Source: Microbacterium sp. T32
GTDB taxonomy: Bacteria > Actinomycetota > Actinomycetes > Actinomycetales > Microbacteriaceae
Length of the DNA stretch: 64,000 nucleotides
Assembly: GCF_001619615.1 (NCBI RefSeq)
Contig: NZ_LQQP01000016.1
Span: forward strand, 186,001 to 250,000
Reading direction: 5' to 3'
The notes under the pieces were generated by a model, which did not search any database, was not told the DNA's origin, and worked only from the letters and a program-made list of their open reading frames with translations. The position numbers and the translations under genes were made by a program. Positions 56,071 to 64,000 of the stretch are shown here, one piece after another (within the stretch, counting starts at the first letter, position 1; each line of letters opens with the position of its first letter).

Positions 56071-56732
56071 TCTCCGTCCTCTGGCCGAGGCCCGGCTCCA
56101 CTCCGCTCCTCCCCGACCCCGACGAGGCCCGGGAGTGGGCCCAGCGCGAGCTCACCGACCCCGTGTACCGTGCCGCGGAGCCGACGGCGTTCGACCGCGC
56201 GGCGCAGGCGGTCCGCGACTTCCTGGAGAGCCTGTTCTCCGCCCCCGTGTCGGGTGATTGGGGGCCCTGGGCGTTCGTGGTGCTCGCGGTGCTGGTGGTG
56301 GCCGCGATCGTCGTCGGCGTGCTGATCTGGGGACGACCGCGCAGCACCGTGCGCGCCACACCGGCCGCCCGAGCGCTGTTCGACGACGACGACGGACGCT
56401 CGGCCGTCGAGCTGAGGGCGGACGCCGCCGCGGCCGCCGGGCGTGGGACCTGGGACGACGCCATCGTGCTGCGCTTCCGCGCCTTCGCCCGGGGACTCAC
56501 CGAACGCGGGATCGTCGATCCCCCACCGGGCGCCACGGCGCGCGCGTTCGCCCGTTCGGCCGCCGAGACCCTCCCGGTCCTCGGCATCCCGGCCGCGGAG
56601 GGCGCCGCCGCGTTCGACGACGTCCGGTACCTCGGACGGCCCGGCACCGCGGAGAGCTACGACCAGATCGTTCGCCTCGACGAGACCGCCGTGCGCGCGC
56701 GAGTCTCCTCGGAAGCGGCGGTCGCCCCGTGA
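56067..56732 (+). CDS. DUF4129-domain membrane protein
   Basis: 221 residues from a GTG overlapping the upstream stop (GTGA). An N-terminal cytoplasmic stretch with a LPDPDEAREWAQRELTDPVY start, one transmembrane segment (WAFVVLAVLVVAAIVVGVLIW, residues about 73-93), and a C-terminal DUF4129 domain (DDAIVLRFRAFARGLTERGIV, PGATARAFARSAAE, FDDVRYLGRPGTAESYDQ). DUF4129 occurs beside MoxR/DUF58/transglutaminase proteins; its function is unknown. The transglutaminase usually found in such operons is absent. Confidence 0.85.
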   Translation: MISVLWPRPGSTPLLPDPDEAREWAQRELTDPVYRAAEPTAFDRAAQAVRDFLESLFSAPVSGDWGPWAFVVLAVLVVAAIVVGVLIWGRPRSTVRATPAARALFDDDDGRSAVELRADAAAAAGRGTWDDAIVLRFRAFARGLTERGIVDPPPGATARAFARSAAETLPVLGIPAAEGAAAFDDVRYLGRPGTAESYDQIVRLDETAVRARVSSEAAVAP

Positions 56733-57922
56733 CCGCGCTCGCCGCCACACCGACCCGGCGCCGGGTCCGCGTCGGTGCCGGATGGATCGGTCTCGTCGCC
56801 GCCCTCGCGGTCGTGGCCCTCATCGGAACCGTGCTCGTGTTCGGCGGCTGGACGCCGCGCGACGCCCTGGACCCGGAATCGCCCGCCCCCGATGGCACTC
56901 GTGCCCTGGTCCGGGTGCTCGAGCAGCAAGGCGTCCAGGTCGTCGTCGCACGGGATCGCGAGGCCGCGGAACGCGCGCTCGCGGCCGCGCCCGCGACCCT
57001 CGTGCTGCGCGATGCGCCGATGCTCTCCGATGAGGCCCTCCGGCGGCTGCGCACGCAGGCCCGCGACGTCGTGCTCATCGATCCGCGCTCCCGCAGCCTC
57101 GACGTCATGCTGAACGGCTCCGCCCTGGGCGGGGTCGTCGACGAGCAGACGGTCGACCCCGCGTGCGAGATACCGGCCGCGAGCGGCGCGGGACCGGCCC
57201 GCGTCGGCGAGCTGTACCTGCCAGGCCCGGGCGTAGCGGGGTGCTATCCCGGCGACGACGGCTTCGGCGTGCTCGTCGCGAACGAGGGAGCCGACGAGGG
57301 AGCGACCGACGGAGACGGCACGGTGGCGGCGCTCGACGGCCTCTCCGTCGTCACCAACCGCACGCTGCCGCTCGACGGGAACGCCGCGCTCGCGATCGGC
57401 CTCCTCGGCCGCTCGCCGACCGTGGTCTGGTACGTCCCGTCGCCGGCCGACGCCGACACGGGAGCCGCCGCCCCCACACTCGGCGACCTCACGCCTCCGT
57501 GGGTGACGCCGGCGATGGTGCTGCTCCTGCTCGCGGGCCTCACGGCCGCCGTGTGGCGGGGGCGCCGCTTCGGACCCCTCGTCGCCGAGCGCCTCCCGGT
57601 CACCGTGCGCGCGACCGAGACGACCGAGGGGCGCGCCCGCCTCTACGCGGCGTCCCACGACGCCGCCCACGCCCTCGGCGAGGTACGGGCGGCCACGCAC
57701 CGACGCCTCGTCCGCCTCCTGGGCCTCTCCCCCCGCACGACCCCCGAGCACCTCGCGGACGCCGTGGCCGAGCGGCTCGGCGCGGATCGAGCGGTGGTGC
57801 GCGGCATCCTGATCGACGATCTCCCCCGCACCGACCGCGACCTCGTCGCGGCGAGCGATCGCCTGCGCGACCTCGAGACGAGCGTCCGCGCGACCCTTCC
57901 CACGGAAAGGACCCCCCGATGA
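56729..57922 (+). CDS. DUF4350-domain membrane protein
   Basis: 397 residues from a GTG overlapping the DUF4129 stop (GTGA). First membrane segment residues about 19-37, then an extracytoplasmic domain with DALDPESPAPDGTRALVRVLEQQGVQVVV, the DUF4350 signature (resembling a class-I glutamine-amidotransferase-like fold), a second membrane segment near residue 255, and a cytoplasmic helical tail with LYAASHDAAHALGEVRAATHRRLVRLLGL. Always found next to MoxR in actinobacteria; likely an envelope-associated assembly partner. Confidence 0.85.
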   Translation: MTALAATPTRRRVRVGAGWIGLVAALAVVALIGTVLVFGGWTPRDALDPESPAPDGTRALVRVLEQQGVQVVVARDREAAERALAAAPATLVLRDAPMLSDEALRRLRTQARDVVLIDPRSRSLDVMLNGSALGGVVDEQTVDPACEIPAASGAGPARVGELYLPGPGVAGCYPGDDGFGVLVANEGADEGATDGDGTVAALDGLSVVTNRTLPLDGNAALAIGLLGRSPTVVWYVPSPADADTGAAAPTLGDLTPPWVTPAMVLLLLAGLTAAVWRGRRFGPLVAERLPVTVRATETTEGRARLYAASHDAAHALGEVRAATHRRLVRLLGLSPRTTPEHLADAVAERLGADRAVVRGILIDDLPRTDRDLVAASDRLRDLETSVRATLPTERTPR

Positions 57923-58950
57923 CCGACAGTCCTCTCGGCGCCCCCGACTCCACGGCCCCGGCCGCCCCGGCGAGCGCCGCTCCGCGACCCGACGGCGACG
58001 ACGCGGCCCTGCGGCAGGCGATGCACCGGGTCCGCACCGAGGTCGGCAAGGCCGTCGTCGGGCAGGACGGCACGATCACCGGGCTGCTCATCGCCCTCCT
58101 CGCCCGCGGCCACCTGCTGCTCGAGGGTGTGCCGGGCGTGGCGAAGACGCTGCTGGTGCGGTCGTTCAGCCGCGCGCTCGGTCTCGACACGCGCCGCGTG
58201 CAGTTCACCCCCGACCTGATGCCCGGCGACGTGACCGGATCGCTGGTCTACGACGCCCGGTCGGGCGAGTTCGAGTTCCGGGCGGGCCCGGTGTTCACCC
58301 ACGTGCTGCTCGCCGACGAGATCAACCGCACGCCGCCGAAGACGCAGGCCGCGCTCCTGGAGGCGATGGAGGAGCGTCAGGTGTCCTCCGACGGCGTGAG
58401 CCGCCCGCTTCCCGACCCGTTCCTCGTCGCCGCGACGCAGAATCCCGTCGAGCACGAGGGGACCTACACGCTGCCCGAGGCGCAGCTCGACCGCTTCCTG
58501 CTCAAGCTCGTGGTCGATCTCCCCGGGCGCGACGCCGAGGTCGACGTCCTCCGCCGTCACGCGGGCGGGTTCGACCCCCGTCGTCTCGGCGAGGCCGGAG
58601 TGGATGCCGTCATCACACCGGCCGAGATCCTCGCGGCGCAGCGCGCCGCGGCGTCCGTCGCCGTCGCCGACGACGTGCTCGGGTACGTGGTCGACCTGGC
58701 TCGCGCGACGCGCCAGAGCCCGTCCGTTCTGCTCGGGGTGAGCCCCCGGGCGTCGACGGGGCTGCTGGCCGCGGCGAAGGCCTGGGCGTGGCTCGGCGGC
58801 TACCCCGCCATCACCCCCGACCATGTGCAGACGATGCTCGTCCCGGTATGGCGTCACCGGATCCGCCTGCGGACGGAAGCCGAGATCGAAGGCGTCTCGG
58901 TGGATGCCGTTCTCACCTCGGTCCTGCAGCAGACCCGCGTCCCGCTCTGA
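57919..58950 (+). CDS. MoxR-family AAA+ ATPase
   Basis: 343 residues from an ATG overlapping the upstream stop (ATGA). After a 30-residue Ala/Pro-rich start, Walker A GVPGVAKT lies near residue 73, FTPDLMPGDVTG near 95, Walker B HVLLADEINRTPPKTQAALLEAM near 130 and sensor 1 VAATQNPVEHEGTYTLPEAQLDRF near 170. MoxR proteins are chaperone ATPases that insert cofactors or remodel partner proteins holding vWA domains, here the DUF58 protein encoded next. One base overlap (TGATG) to that gene. Confidence 0.93.
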   Translation: MTDSPLGAPDSTAPAAPASAAPRPDGDDAALRQAMHRVRTEVGKAVVGQDGTITGLLIALLARGHLLLEGVPGVAKTLLVRSFSRALGLDTRRVQFTPDLMPGDVTGSLVYDARSGEFEFRAGPVFTHVLLADEINRTPPKTQAALLEAMEERQVSSDGVSRPLPDPFLVAATQNPVEHEGTYTLPEAQLDRFLLKLVVDLPGRDAEVDVLRRHAGGFDPRRLGEAGVDAVITPAEILAAQRAAASVAVADDVLGYVVDLARATRQSPSVLLGVSPRASTGLLAAAKAWAWLGGYPAITPDHVQTMLVPVWRHRIRLRTEAEIEGVSVDAVLTSVLQQTRVPL

Positions 58951-60251
58951 TGTACGTCACCGGCCGTTCGGCCCTGCTCGTCGCGCTGGGGGTCGTCCCG
59001 GTGATCCTCTTCACGGCGGCCGGGGCGGAGCCGTGGAGCGTGGTGGGCGGATGGGTGCTGCTGTGCGCGGGACTCGCCGCGGCCGACGTGATCCTCGCTG
59101 CGAACGCCCGAAGCCTCGAGGTCACACGGGTCCTGCCCGAACGGGCGCTGCGGGATGTGCCCCTCGCCGGCGAGCTGCGGGTGCGCAACCTCGGGCGCCG
59201 CACGCTCCGGGCGCAGGTGCGCGACGCCTGGCAGCCGACGGCGGGTGCACCGTCGGAGCGCCTGCAGCTCACCGTTCCTCCCGGCGAGCGCCGCGGGACC
59301 GCGCTGTCGCTCCTGCCGCGGCGACGCGGCGAACTTCGCAGCGATTTCGTCGTCGTGCGGTCGGCGGGTCCGCTGGGTCTGGCCGGGCGTCAAGCGAAGC
59401 TCCCCGTTCCCGCGCGGCTGCGCGTGCTGCCGCCGTTCACCTCGCGACGGCATCTTCCGTCGCGGCTCGCGCGGCTGCGCGAACTCGACGGCAACACGAC
59501 GCTGCAGATGCGCGGACAGGGCACGGAGTTCGACAGCCTGCGCGAGTACGTCCGCGGCGACGACGTCCGCTCGATCGACTGGCGCGCGACGGCGCGCGCG
59601 GGCGCGACGATGCTGCGGACCTGGCGCCCGGAGCGCGACCGGCACGTCGTCATCGTGATCGACACCGGCCGCACGGCGGCCGCGCGCGTGGGCGACGGCG
59701 CTCGGCTCGATGCGGCGATGGAGGCCGCCCTCCTGCTCGCCGCGCTCGCGGCCCGCGCGGGTGACCACGTGCATCTCCTCATGTTCGACCGTGTCACGCG
59801 GGCACGCGTCACGCGCGTCGAGGGCGCGCAGCTCCTTCCCGCGCTTGTGGATGCCATGGCGCCCGTCGACCCGCAGCTCATCGACACCGACTGGGATGCC
59901 GCCCTCGCCGAGGTGCGCGGCTTCACTCAGCGTCCCGCTTTGGTGGTGCTGCTGACCGCGGCCGATGATCCCGAGGCCGCGCGGGCGTTCCTCGCGTCGC
60001 TCCCCGCCGTCGCCGCGCGGTCGCGCCTGCTCGTGGCCACGGCCACCGACGGTCCGGGCGAGACCCCGGAGCGCGACGACGCCACCGCCGTCTACGCCGC
60101 CGCCGCCATCGATCGCGCGCGGGCCGACGCCGATCGCGTGCGCGCGGCCGTCGAGCGCGCGGGCGGTGACGCGGTCTCCGCCTCCGCCGACGACCTGCCA
60201 CCGCTCGTGGCGGACCGCTACCTCGCGCTGAAAGCCGCCGGGCGGCTGTAG
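58950..60251 (+). CDS. DUF58-domain protein (vWA-like partner of MoxR)
   Basis: 433 residues. Two N-terminal hydrophobic segments (about 7-50), a beta-rich domain, then the DUF58 signature TEFDSLREYVRGDDVRSIDW near residue 190. The vWA-like domain begins HVVIVIDTGRTAAA where the MIDAS DxSxS is DTGRT, so metal binding may be lost. Such proteins are the usual MoxR client. Last gene of the operon; no clear terminator hairpin follows. The 216-base gap to oleA holds a TATCCT box near 60384 and no further gene. Confidence 0.88.
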   Translation: MYVTGRSALLVALGVVPVILFTAAGAEPWSVVGGWVLLCAGLAAADVILAANARSLEVTRVLPERALRDVPLAGELRVRNLGRRTLRAQVRDAWQPTAGAPSERLQLTVPPGERRGTALSLLPRRRGELRSDFVVVRSAGPLGLAGRQAKLPVPARLRVLPPFTSRRHLPSRLARLRELDGNTTLQMRGQGTEFDSLREYVRGDDVRSIDWRATARAGATMLRTWRPERDRHVVIVIDTGRTAAARVGDGARLDAAMEAALLLAALAARAGDHVHLLMFDRVTRARVTRVEGAQLLPALVDAMAPVDPQLIDTDWDAALAEVRGFTQRPALVVLLTAADDPEAARAFLASLPAVAARSRLLVATATDGPGETPERDDATAVYAAAAIDRARADADRVRAAVERAGGDAVSASADDLPPLVADRYLALKAAGRL

Positions 60252-60383
60252 CGGCTCCCCCTCACGGCCGCGGGGCACGGCATCCCTCCGCCCATCGAGC
60301 ACGGCCGTTGCGCCGCGACGGATCACAGGCATCCCAGGCGTAGCACACAGCCGACCATGCATCCCGTCGCATACGTCGCGGCT

Positions 60384-60389
60384 TATCCT
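60384..60389 (+). promoter_or_regulatory. -10 box TATCCT for the ole operon
   Basis: TATCCT lies 79 bases before the oleA start, giving a leader of about 70 bases with GGATGCGGGAG before the TTG. Confidence 0.4.
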
Positions 60390-60467
60390 GGGGGGTACCC
60401 TTTCCAGCCGCCGGCGTGTCCCTCCGCGCACGGTTCGGCCGTCTACGCACAGGATGCGGGAGCTCTC

Positions 60468-61490
60468 TTGCCAGGAAACGCCACCACCCGCTTCGACGAT
60501 GTGGCCCTCGTGTCGGTGGCGAGCGTGCTGCCCAGCCGCGTGACCACGTCCGACGACATCGAGGAGCGTCTGGCTCCCGCGCTGTCGCGTCTGAAGCTCA
60601 AGCCCGGACTCCTCCGACGGGTCGCGGGAGTGGTGGAACGCCGGAACTGGGCCGAGGGCGAGTCGTCCGACGAGGCGACGATCGCGGCCGGCAAGCAAGC
60701 ACTCGCCGAGGCGGGCGTCGACCCGAGCGAGATCGGGCTCATCATCAACACCTCGGTGACGCGCAAGCACCTCGAGCCGTCGGTCGCGGTGCGTCTGCAC
60801 CACGGGCTCGGGCTGCCGAGCTCCGCCATCAACTTCGACGTCGCCAACGCCTGCCTGGGGTTCATCAACGGAATGAGCCTCGCGGCGGGCATGATCCAGT
60901 CGGGCCAGGTCAAGTACGCCCTCATCGTCAACGGCGAGGATGCCGACGAGATCCAGGTCAACACGATCAACCGGCTGGTCCGTGAAGACCTCGACCGCGA
61001 CGCGTTCATGCAGGAGTTCGCCTCCCTGACCCTCGGTTCCGGCGCGGCGGCCGCCGTGCTCGGTCGCGCGAGCGACCACCCGGAGGGGCACCGCATCGTG
61101 GGCGGCGTGACCCGGGCGGCGACGCAGTTCTACGACCTGTGCGTCGGGAGCGTCGACGGCATGTTCACGGACGCGAAGGCGCTGCTCAAGGGCGGTCTCG
61201 ATCTCGTCGTCTCGGCGTGGAAGGAAGCCCGCGGCGAGTTCTCGTGGACGGGCATGGACCGCTACATCACCCACCAGGTCTCATCCGTGCACACCTCCGC
61301 GATCGTGCGCGCCGCGAAGCTCGACCGCGGCCGGGTCCCGGTCACGTACCCCCGCCTGGGGAACGTCGGCCCCGCCTCCATCCCCATCACCCTGGCCGAC
61401 GAGCAGAAGACCCTGCGTCGCGGCGACCGCGTCCTGCTGATGGGAGTGGGCTCCGGGCTGAACACCGGGATGCTGGAGCTGGCCTGGTGA
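60468..61490 (+). CDS. oleA: OleA, thiolase-fold enzyme of long-chain olefin synthesis
   Basis: 340 residues from a TTG at 60468, preceded by GGATGCGGGAG at six bases; an ATG at 60357 would add 37 Pro/Tyr/Ala-rich residues unlike the family. Thiolase superfamily, FabH/OleA branch: the catalytic Cys is Cys129 in VANACLGFINGM, with His269 in YITHQVSS and Asn in RLGNVGPASIPI. OleA joins two fatty acyl-CoAs head to head to a 2-alkyl-3-ketoacid. The coupled oleBC gene (GTGA overlap) strongly supports OleA over FabH. OleD is expected just beyond the window. Confidence 0.9.
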   Translation: MPGNATTRFDDVALVSVASVLPSRVTTSDDIEERLAPALSRLKLKPGLLRRVAGVVERRNWAEGESSDEATIAAGKQALAEAGVDPSEIGLIINTSVTRKHLEPSVAVRLHHGLGLPSSAINFDVANACLGFINGMSLAAGMIQSGQVKYALIVNGEDADEIQVNTINRLVREDLDRDAFMQEFASLTLGSGAAAAVLGRASDHPEGHRIVGGVTRAATQFYDLCVGSVDGMFTDAKALLKGGLDLVVSAWKEARGEFSWTGMDRYITHQVSSVHTSAIVRAAKLDRGRVPVTYPRLGNVGPASIPITLADEQKTLRRGDRVLLMGVGSGLNTGMLELAW

Positions 61491-64000
61491 CGATCACGGA
61501 CCTGTCCGCGACTCTTCCCCCGGCGGGCCTCCCCGGTCTCGACCCCGCCCTCTCCCGCCTCGTCGAGGTCGACGGCGCCGACGCGGATGCCGGTCACCGG
61601 CGCACGTGGCACCTGCTGGACACCGGTGCGGCTCTGACCGAACGCGGCCTCACCCCCGTCGGGACGATCGTCGCCGTGCACGGCAACCCGACGTGGTCCT
61701 ACCTCTGGCGCGCGCTCGTGAACGCGTCCCTCGCCCGGGCCGAGGCGGGCGCTCCCGTGTGGCGCGTCGTCGCGGTGGACCAGCTCGAGATGGGCTTCTC
61801 CGAGCGCACCGACCTGCGCCGGACGCTCGCGCAGCGCATCACCGACCTCGGCGGCCTCGTCGACGCGCTCGGCATCCGGGATCCGATCGTGACGCTCGGG
61901 CACGACTGGGGTGGCCCGATCTCGCTCGGCTGGGCCGTTGCGCACCGCGAGCGGTTGGCCGCCGTCATCGCGCTCAACACCGCCGTGCACCACGCCGAAG
62001 ACGCTCCGCTGCCGTTCCCGCTGCGGGTCGCGACGGCGCGCGGCGTGCTCGCCGCGGGGACGACGGGGACGACCGCGTTCCTCGACACGACGCTCGCCCT
62101 CGCCGACCTCGACCCCGCCGTGCGCGCAGCGTTCCGCGCTCCGTACGGCACGGCCGCGCGCCGGCGCGGGATCGGTGGGTTCGTCGCCGACATCCCCGCG
62201 ACCGCCGCGGACGAGAGCACCCCGGCGCTGCGGAGCCTGTCGGCCGGCCTGCGCGAGCTCGACGTGCCTGCCCTGCTGCTGCGCGGCCCGAAGGACCCGG
62301 TGTTCCTCGAAGCGCACCTCGACGACCTGGTCGACCGGCTGCCGCACGCCGACGTGCACCGCTTCGAAGGCGCGGGTCACCTGATGGCCGAGGAACGTCC
62401 GTACGCCGACGCGGTGCTCGACTGGCTCGCCGCCCAGAGCGCTCCGGATGCCGGCACCCCGGCGCCCGCGGACGACACCCCCGCCCCCGCACCCCTGTGG
62501 GACGCCCTCACCCGCCGCCGCGACGACGACGACGTCGCGGTGATCGACATGGCCGGGCGCCGCGGCGGCGCCGGGCTGCGGGTGAGCTGGCGGCAGCTCG
62601 CCGCCCGTGTCGACGAGCTCGCCGCGGGACTCGACGTCCTCGGCGTTCGCGCCGGCGATCGCGTCTCCCTCCTCGTCCCCCCGGGGCCCACGCTCACCGC
62701 GGTGCTGTACGCGTTGCTGCGCATCGGCGCGGTCGTCGTCGTGGCCGACCGGGGTCTCGGCATCCGGGGACTGTCCCGTGCCGTGCGCGGCGCCGTGCCC
62801 GACGTGGTCATCGGCGAGGTCGCGGGACTCGCCGCCGCGCGCGCCCTCGGCTGGCCCGGCCGACGCCTGTCGGCGACCGCGCTCCCTGCCGCCACGATGC
62901 GCGCCCTCGGGGTCGAGGCGACCCTGGCCGACGTCGCGCGCGCGGGCCGCGGTCGCCCCCTGCCCGCACCGCCCGCCGCGGACGCCGACGCGGCGATCCT
63001 CTTCACGTCGGGGTCGACGGGACCGGCGAAGGGCGTCGTCTACACGCACCGCCAGCTGTCGTCGCTGCGGGACGCCCTCGCGGAGCACTTCGCCGTCGGA
63101 CCCGACACGGGCCTGGTCACCGGCTTCGCCCCGTTCGCCCTCCTCGGCCCCGCGCTCGGCACCCGCTCGGCCACCCCCGACATGGATGTGTCGGCGCCCC
63201 GCACGCTGACGGCGGCCGCGGTGGCCGCCGCGGTGCGCGCGTCGGACGCCCGGATCGTCTTCCTCTCCCCCGCCGCGGTGCGCAACGTCGTTGCGACCGC
63301 TGCGGAGCTGAGCGACGGCGACCGCGCCGCCCTGGCCCGCGTCGGCACCTTCCTCTCGACCGGAGCCCCGGTCGGCACGCCGCTCCTGCAGCGGGCCCAA
63401 CAGCTCATGCCGAACGCGACCGCCCACACGCCCTACGGCATGACCGAGTGCCTGCTCGTCGCGGACGTCACGCTGCCGGAGATCGTGGATGCCGCGGCCT
63501 CCGGCGATCGCGGCGTGTGCGTGGGTGTCCCGATCGGCCGCGGCCGGGTGCGCATCGCTCCCCTCGACGCCGACGGCCGCGCCACGGGCATCCCCACGAC
63601 CGACGCCGGGGTCACCGGCGAGGTCGTGATCAGCGCGCCGCATCTCAAGCGCGGCTACTTCCGGCTGCACCTCACCGACCGCGAGGCGACCCGCGACCTG
63701 GGTGACCTCCGCGGCCGCTGGCATCGCACCGGCGATGTGGGGCATCTCGACGCGGCCGGACGCCTGTGGATCGAGGGACGCCTCCCCCATGTGATCGCCA
63801 CCGCGAATGGCCCGGTGACTCCGGTCGGCATCGAGCAGGACGTCGAGTCCGTGCCGGGCGTCGTCCGTGCCGCCGCCGTCGGCGTAGGACCGGTCGGCCG
63901 GCAGGTCGTCGCCGTCGTGGTCGAACGTGCCCCGGGCGTGCGGCGCGCGGGCGTGGCATCCGCGGGTCTGACCGAGGTCGTGCGCGCCGCGACCGCGCAG
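61487..64000 (+). CDS. oleBC: OleBC fusion: beta-lactone decarboxylase plus beta-lactone synthetase (3' end outside the window)
   Basis: 838 codons, open at the right edge. Residues about 1-315 are an alpha/beta hydrolase of the haloalkane-dehalogenase branch (VHGNPTWSYLWR near 64; nucleophile Asp in LGHDWGGPISLG near 139), matching OleB. After an Ala/Pro linker, residues from about 335 are an AMP-forming ligase-like OleC (FTSGSTGPAKGVVYTH near 506, HTPYGMTECLLVADV near 645, HRTGDVGHLD near 745). OleC closes the beta-hydroxy acid to a beta-lactone and OleB removes CO2 to give the cis-olefin. The fusion is the arrangement typical of actinobacteria. GTG start overlaps oleA (GTGA). Confidence 0.92.
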   Translation, partial: MTITDLSATLPPAGLPGLDPALSRLVEVDGADADAGHRRTWHLLDTGAALTERGLTPVGTIVAVHGNPTWSYLWRALVNASLARAEAGAPVWRVVAVDQLEMGFSERTDLRRTLAQRITDLGGLVDALGIRDPIVTLGHDWGGPISLGWAVAHRERLAAVIALNTAVHHAEDAPLPFPLRVATARGVLAAGTTGTTAFLDTTLALADLDPAVRAAFRAPYGTAARRRGIGGFVADIPATAADESTPALRSLSAGLRELDVPALLLRGPKDPVFLEAHLDDLVDRLPHADVHRFEGAGHLMAEERPYADAVLDWLAAQSAPDAGTPAPADDTPAPAPLWDALTRRRDDDDVAVIDMAGRRGGAGLRVSWRQLAARVDELAAGLDVLGVRAGDRVSLLVPPGPTLTAVLYALLRIGAVVVVADRGLGIRGLSRAVRGAVPDVVIGEVAGLAAARALGWPGRRLSATALPAATMRALGVEATLADVARAGRGRPLPAPPAADADAAILFTSGSTGPAKGVVYTHRQLSSLRDALAEHFAVGPDTGLVTGFAPFALLGPALGTRSATPDMDVSAPRTLTAAAVAAAVRASDARIVFLSPAAVRNVVATAAELSDGDRAALARVGTFLSTGAPVGTPLLQRAQQLMPNATAHTPYGMTECLLVADVTLPEIVDAAASGDRGVCVGVPIGRGRVRIAPLDADGRATGIPTTDAGVTGEVVISAPHLKRGYFRLHLTDREATRDLGDLRGRWHRTGDVGHLDAAGRLWIEGRLPHVIATANGPVTPVGIEQDVESVPGVVRAAAVGVGPVGRQVVAVVVERAPGVRRAGVASAGLTEVVRAATAQ

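Noticed and set aside
60357..60470. Upstream ATG for oleA at 60357
   Set aside because: It would add a Pro/Tyr/Ala-rich extension unlike OleA and overlaps the candidate promoter; the TTG has a proper Shine-Dalgarno.

Overview
The window reads as a continuous stretch of chromosome from a very GC-rich actinobacterium, most likely a Microbacteriaceae member close to Microbacterium. That placement rests on gene content (mycothiol-type SigR/RsrA, WhiB1, MtrA-MtrB-LpqB, PdtaS, Kgd, GuaB1) and on GTG-rich starts with frequent GTGA/ATGA gene overlaps. I saw no rRNA, tRNA, CRISPR array, insertion sequence, integrase or phage gene; about 50 protein genes fill nearly all of the sequence.

Layout. 1-8.2 kb: end of a tyrosine phosphatase gene, an AhpD-like protein, an alpha/beta hydrolase, a complete five-gene peptide/nickel-type ABC importer (1865-6780), then a protealysin-like M4 metalloprotease overlapping a gene for its probable emfourin inhibitor. 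8.2-24 kb: GNAT, uracil-DNA glycosylase with a phosphoribosyltransferase, two MFS exporters, two SDRs, the direct-sulfhydrylation methionine genes metY and metX, a thiamine-binding protein, a GT87-type membrane protein, NAD(P)H-hydrate dehydratase, an old-yellow-enzyme gene broken by a one-base deletion, and two CNNM/CorC-like proteins. 24-35.6 kb: GH76-like protein, GuaB1, Kgd (2-oxoglutarate dehydrogenase/decarboxylase), an esterase coupled to an MprF/DUF2156 aminoacyl-phosphatidylglycerol synthase, and an Eis-like acetyltransferase.

35.6-54.5 kb is a conserved actinobacterial core: sigR-rsrA divergent from aroA-rsgA-bcp, whiB1 facing pdtaS, a small HTH protein, an Rv3235-family protein, an aminotransferase, secA, hpf, comF and lpqB-mtrB-mtrA. 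It carries the envelope-stress, thiol-stress and export machinery. 54.7-60.3 kb is a tightly coupled MoxR-type operon (membrane protein, DUF4129, DUF4350, MoxR ATPase, DUF58). 60.5-64 kb starts an olefin (ole) operon: oleA followed by an oleBC fusion that runs off the end of the window.

Three sequence-level patterns stand out. (1) About fifteen genes have a TANNNT -10 box ending exactly 6 or 7 bases before the start codon, the layout of leaderless transcripts. (2) The heptamer GGATGCC/GGCATCC is several-fold over-represented on both strands and overrides normal codon choice. (3) Long, near-perfect inverted repeats without T-tracts sit in most convergent gene gaps. A textbook SigR promoter (GGAAT-N18-GTT) for sigR itself overlaps the first codons of the divergent aroA gene.
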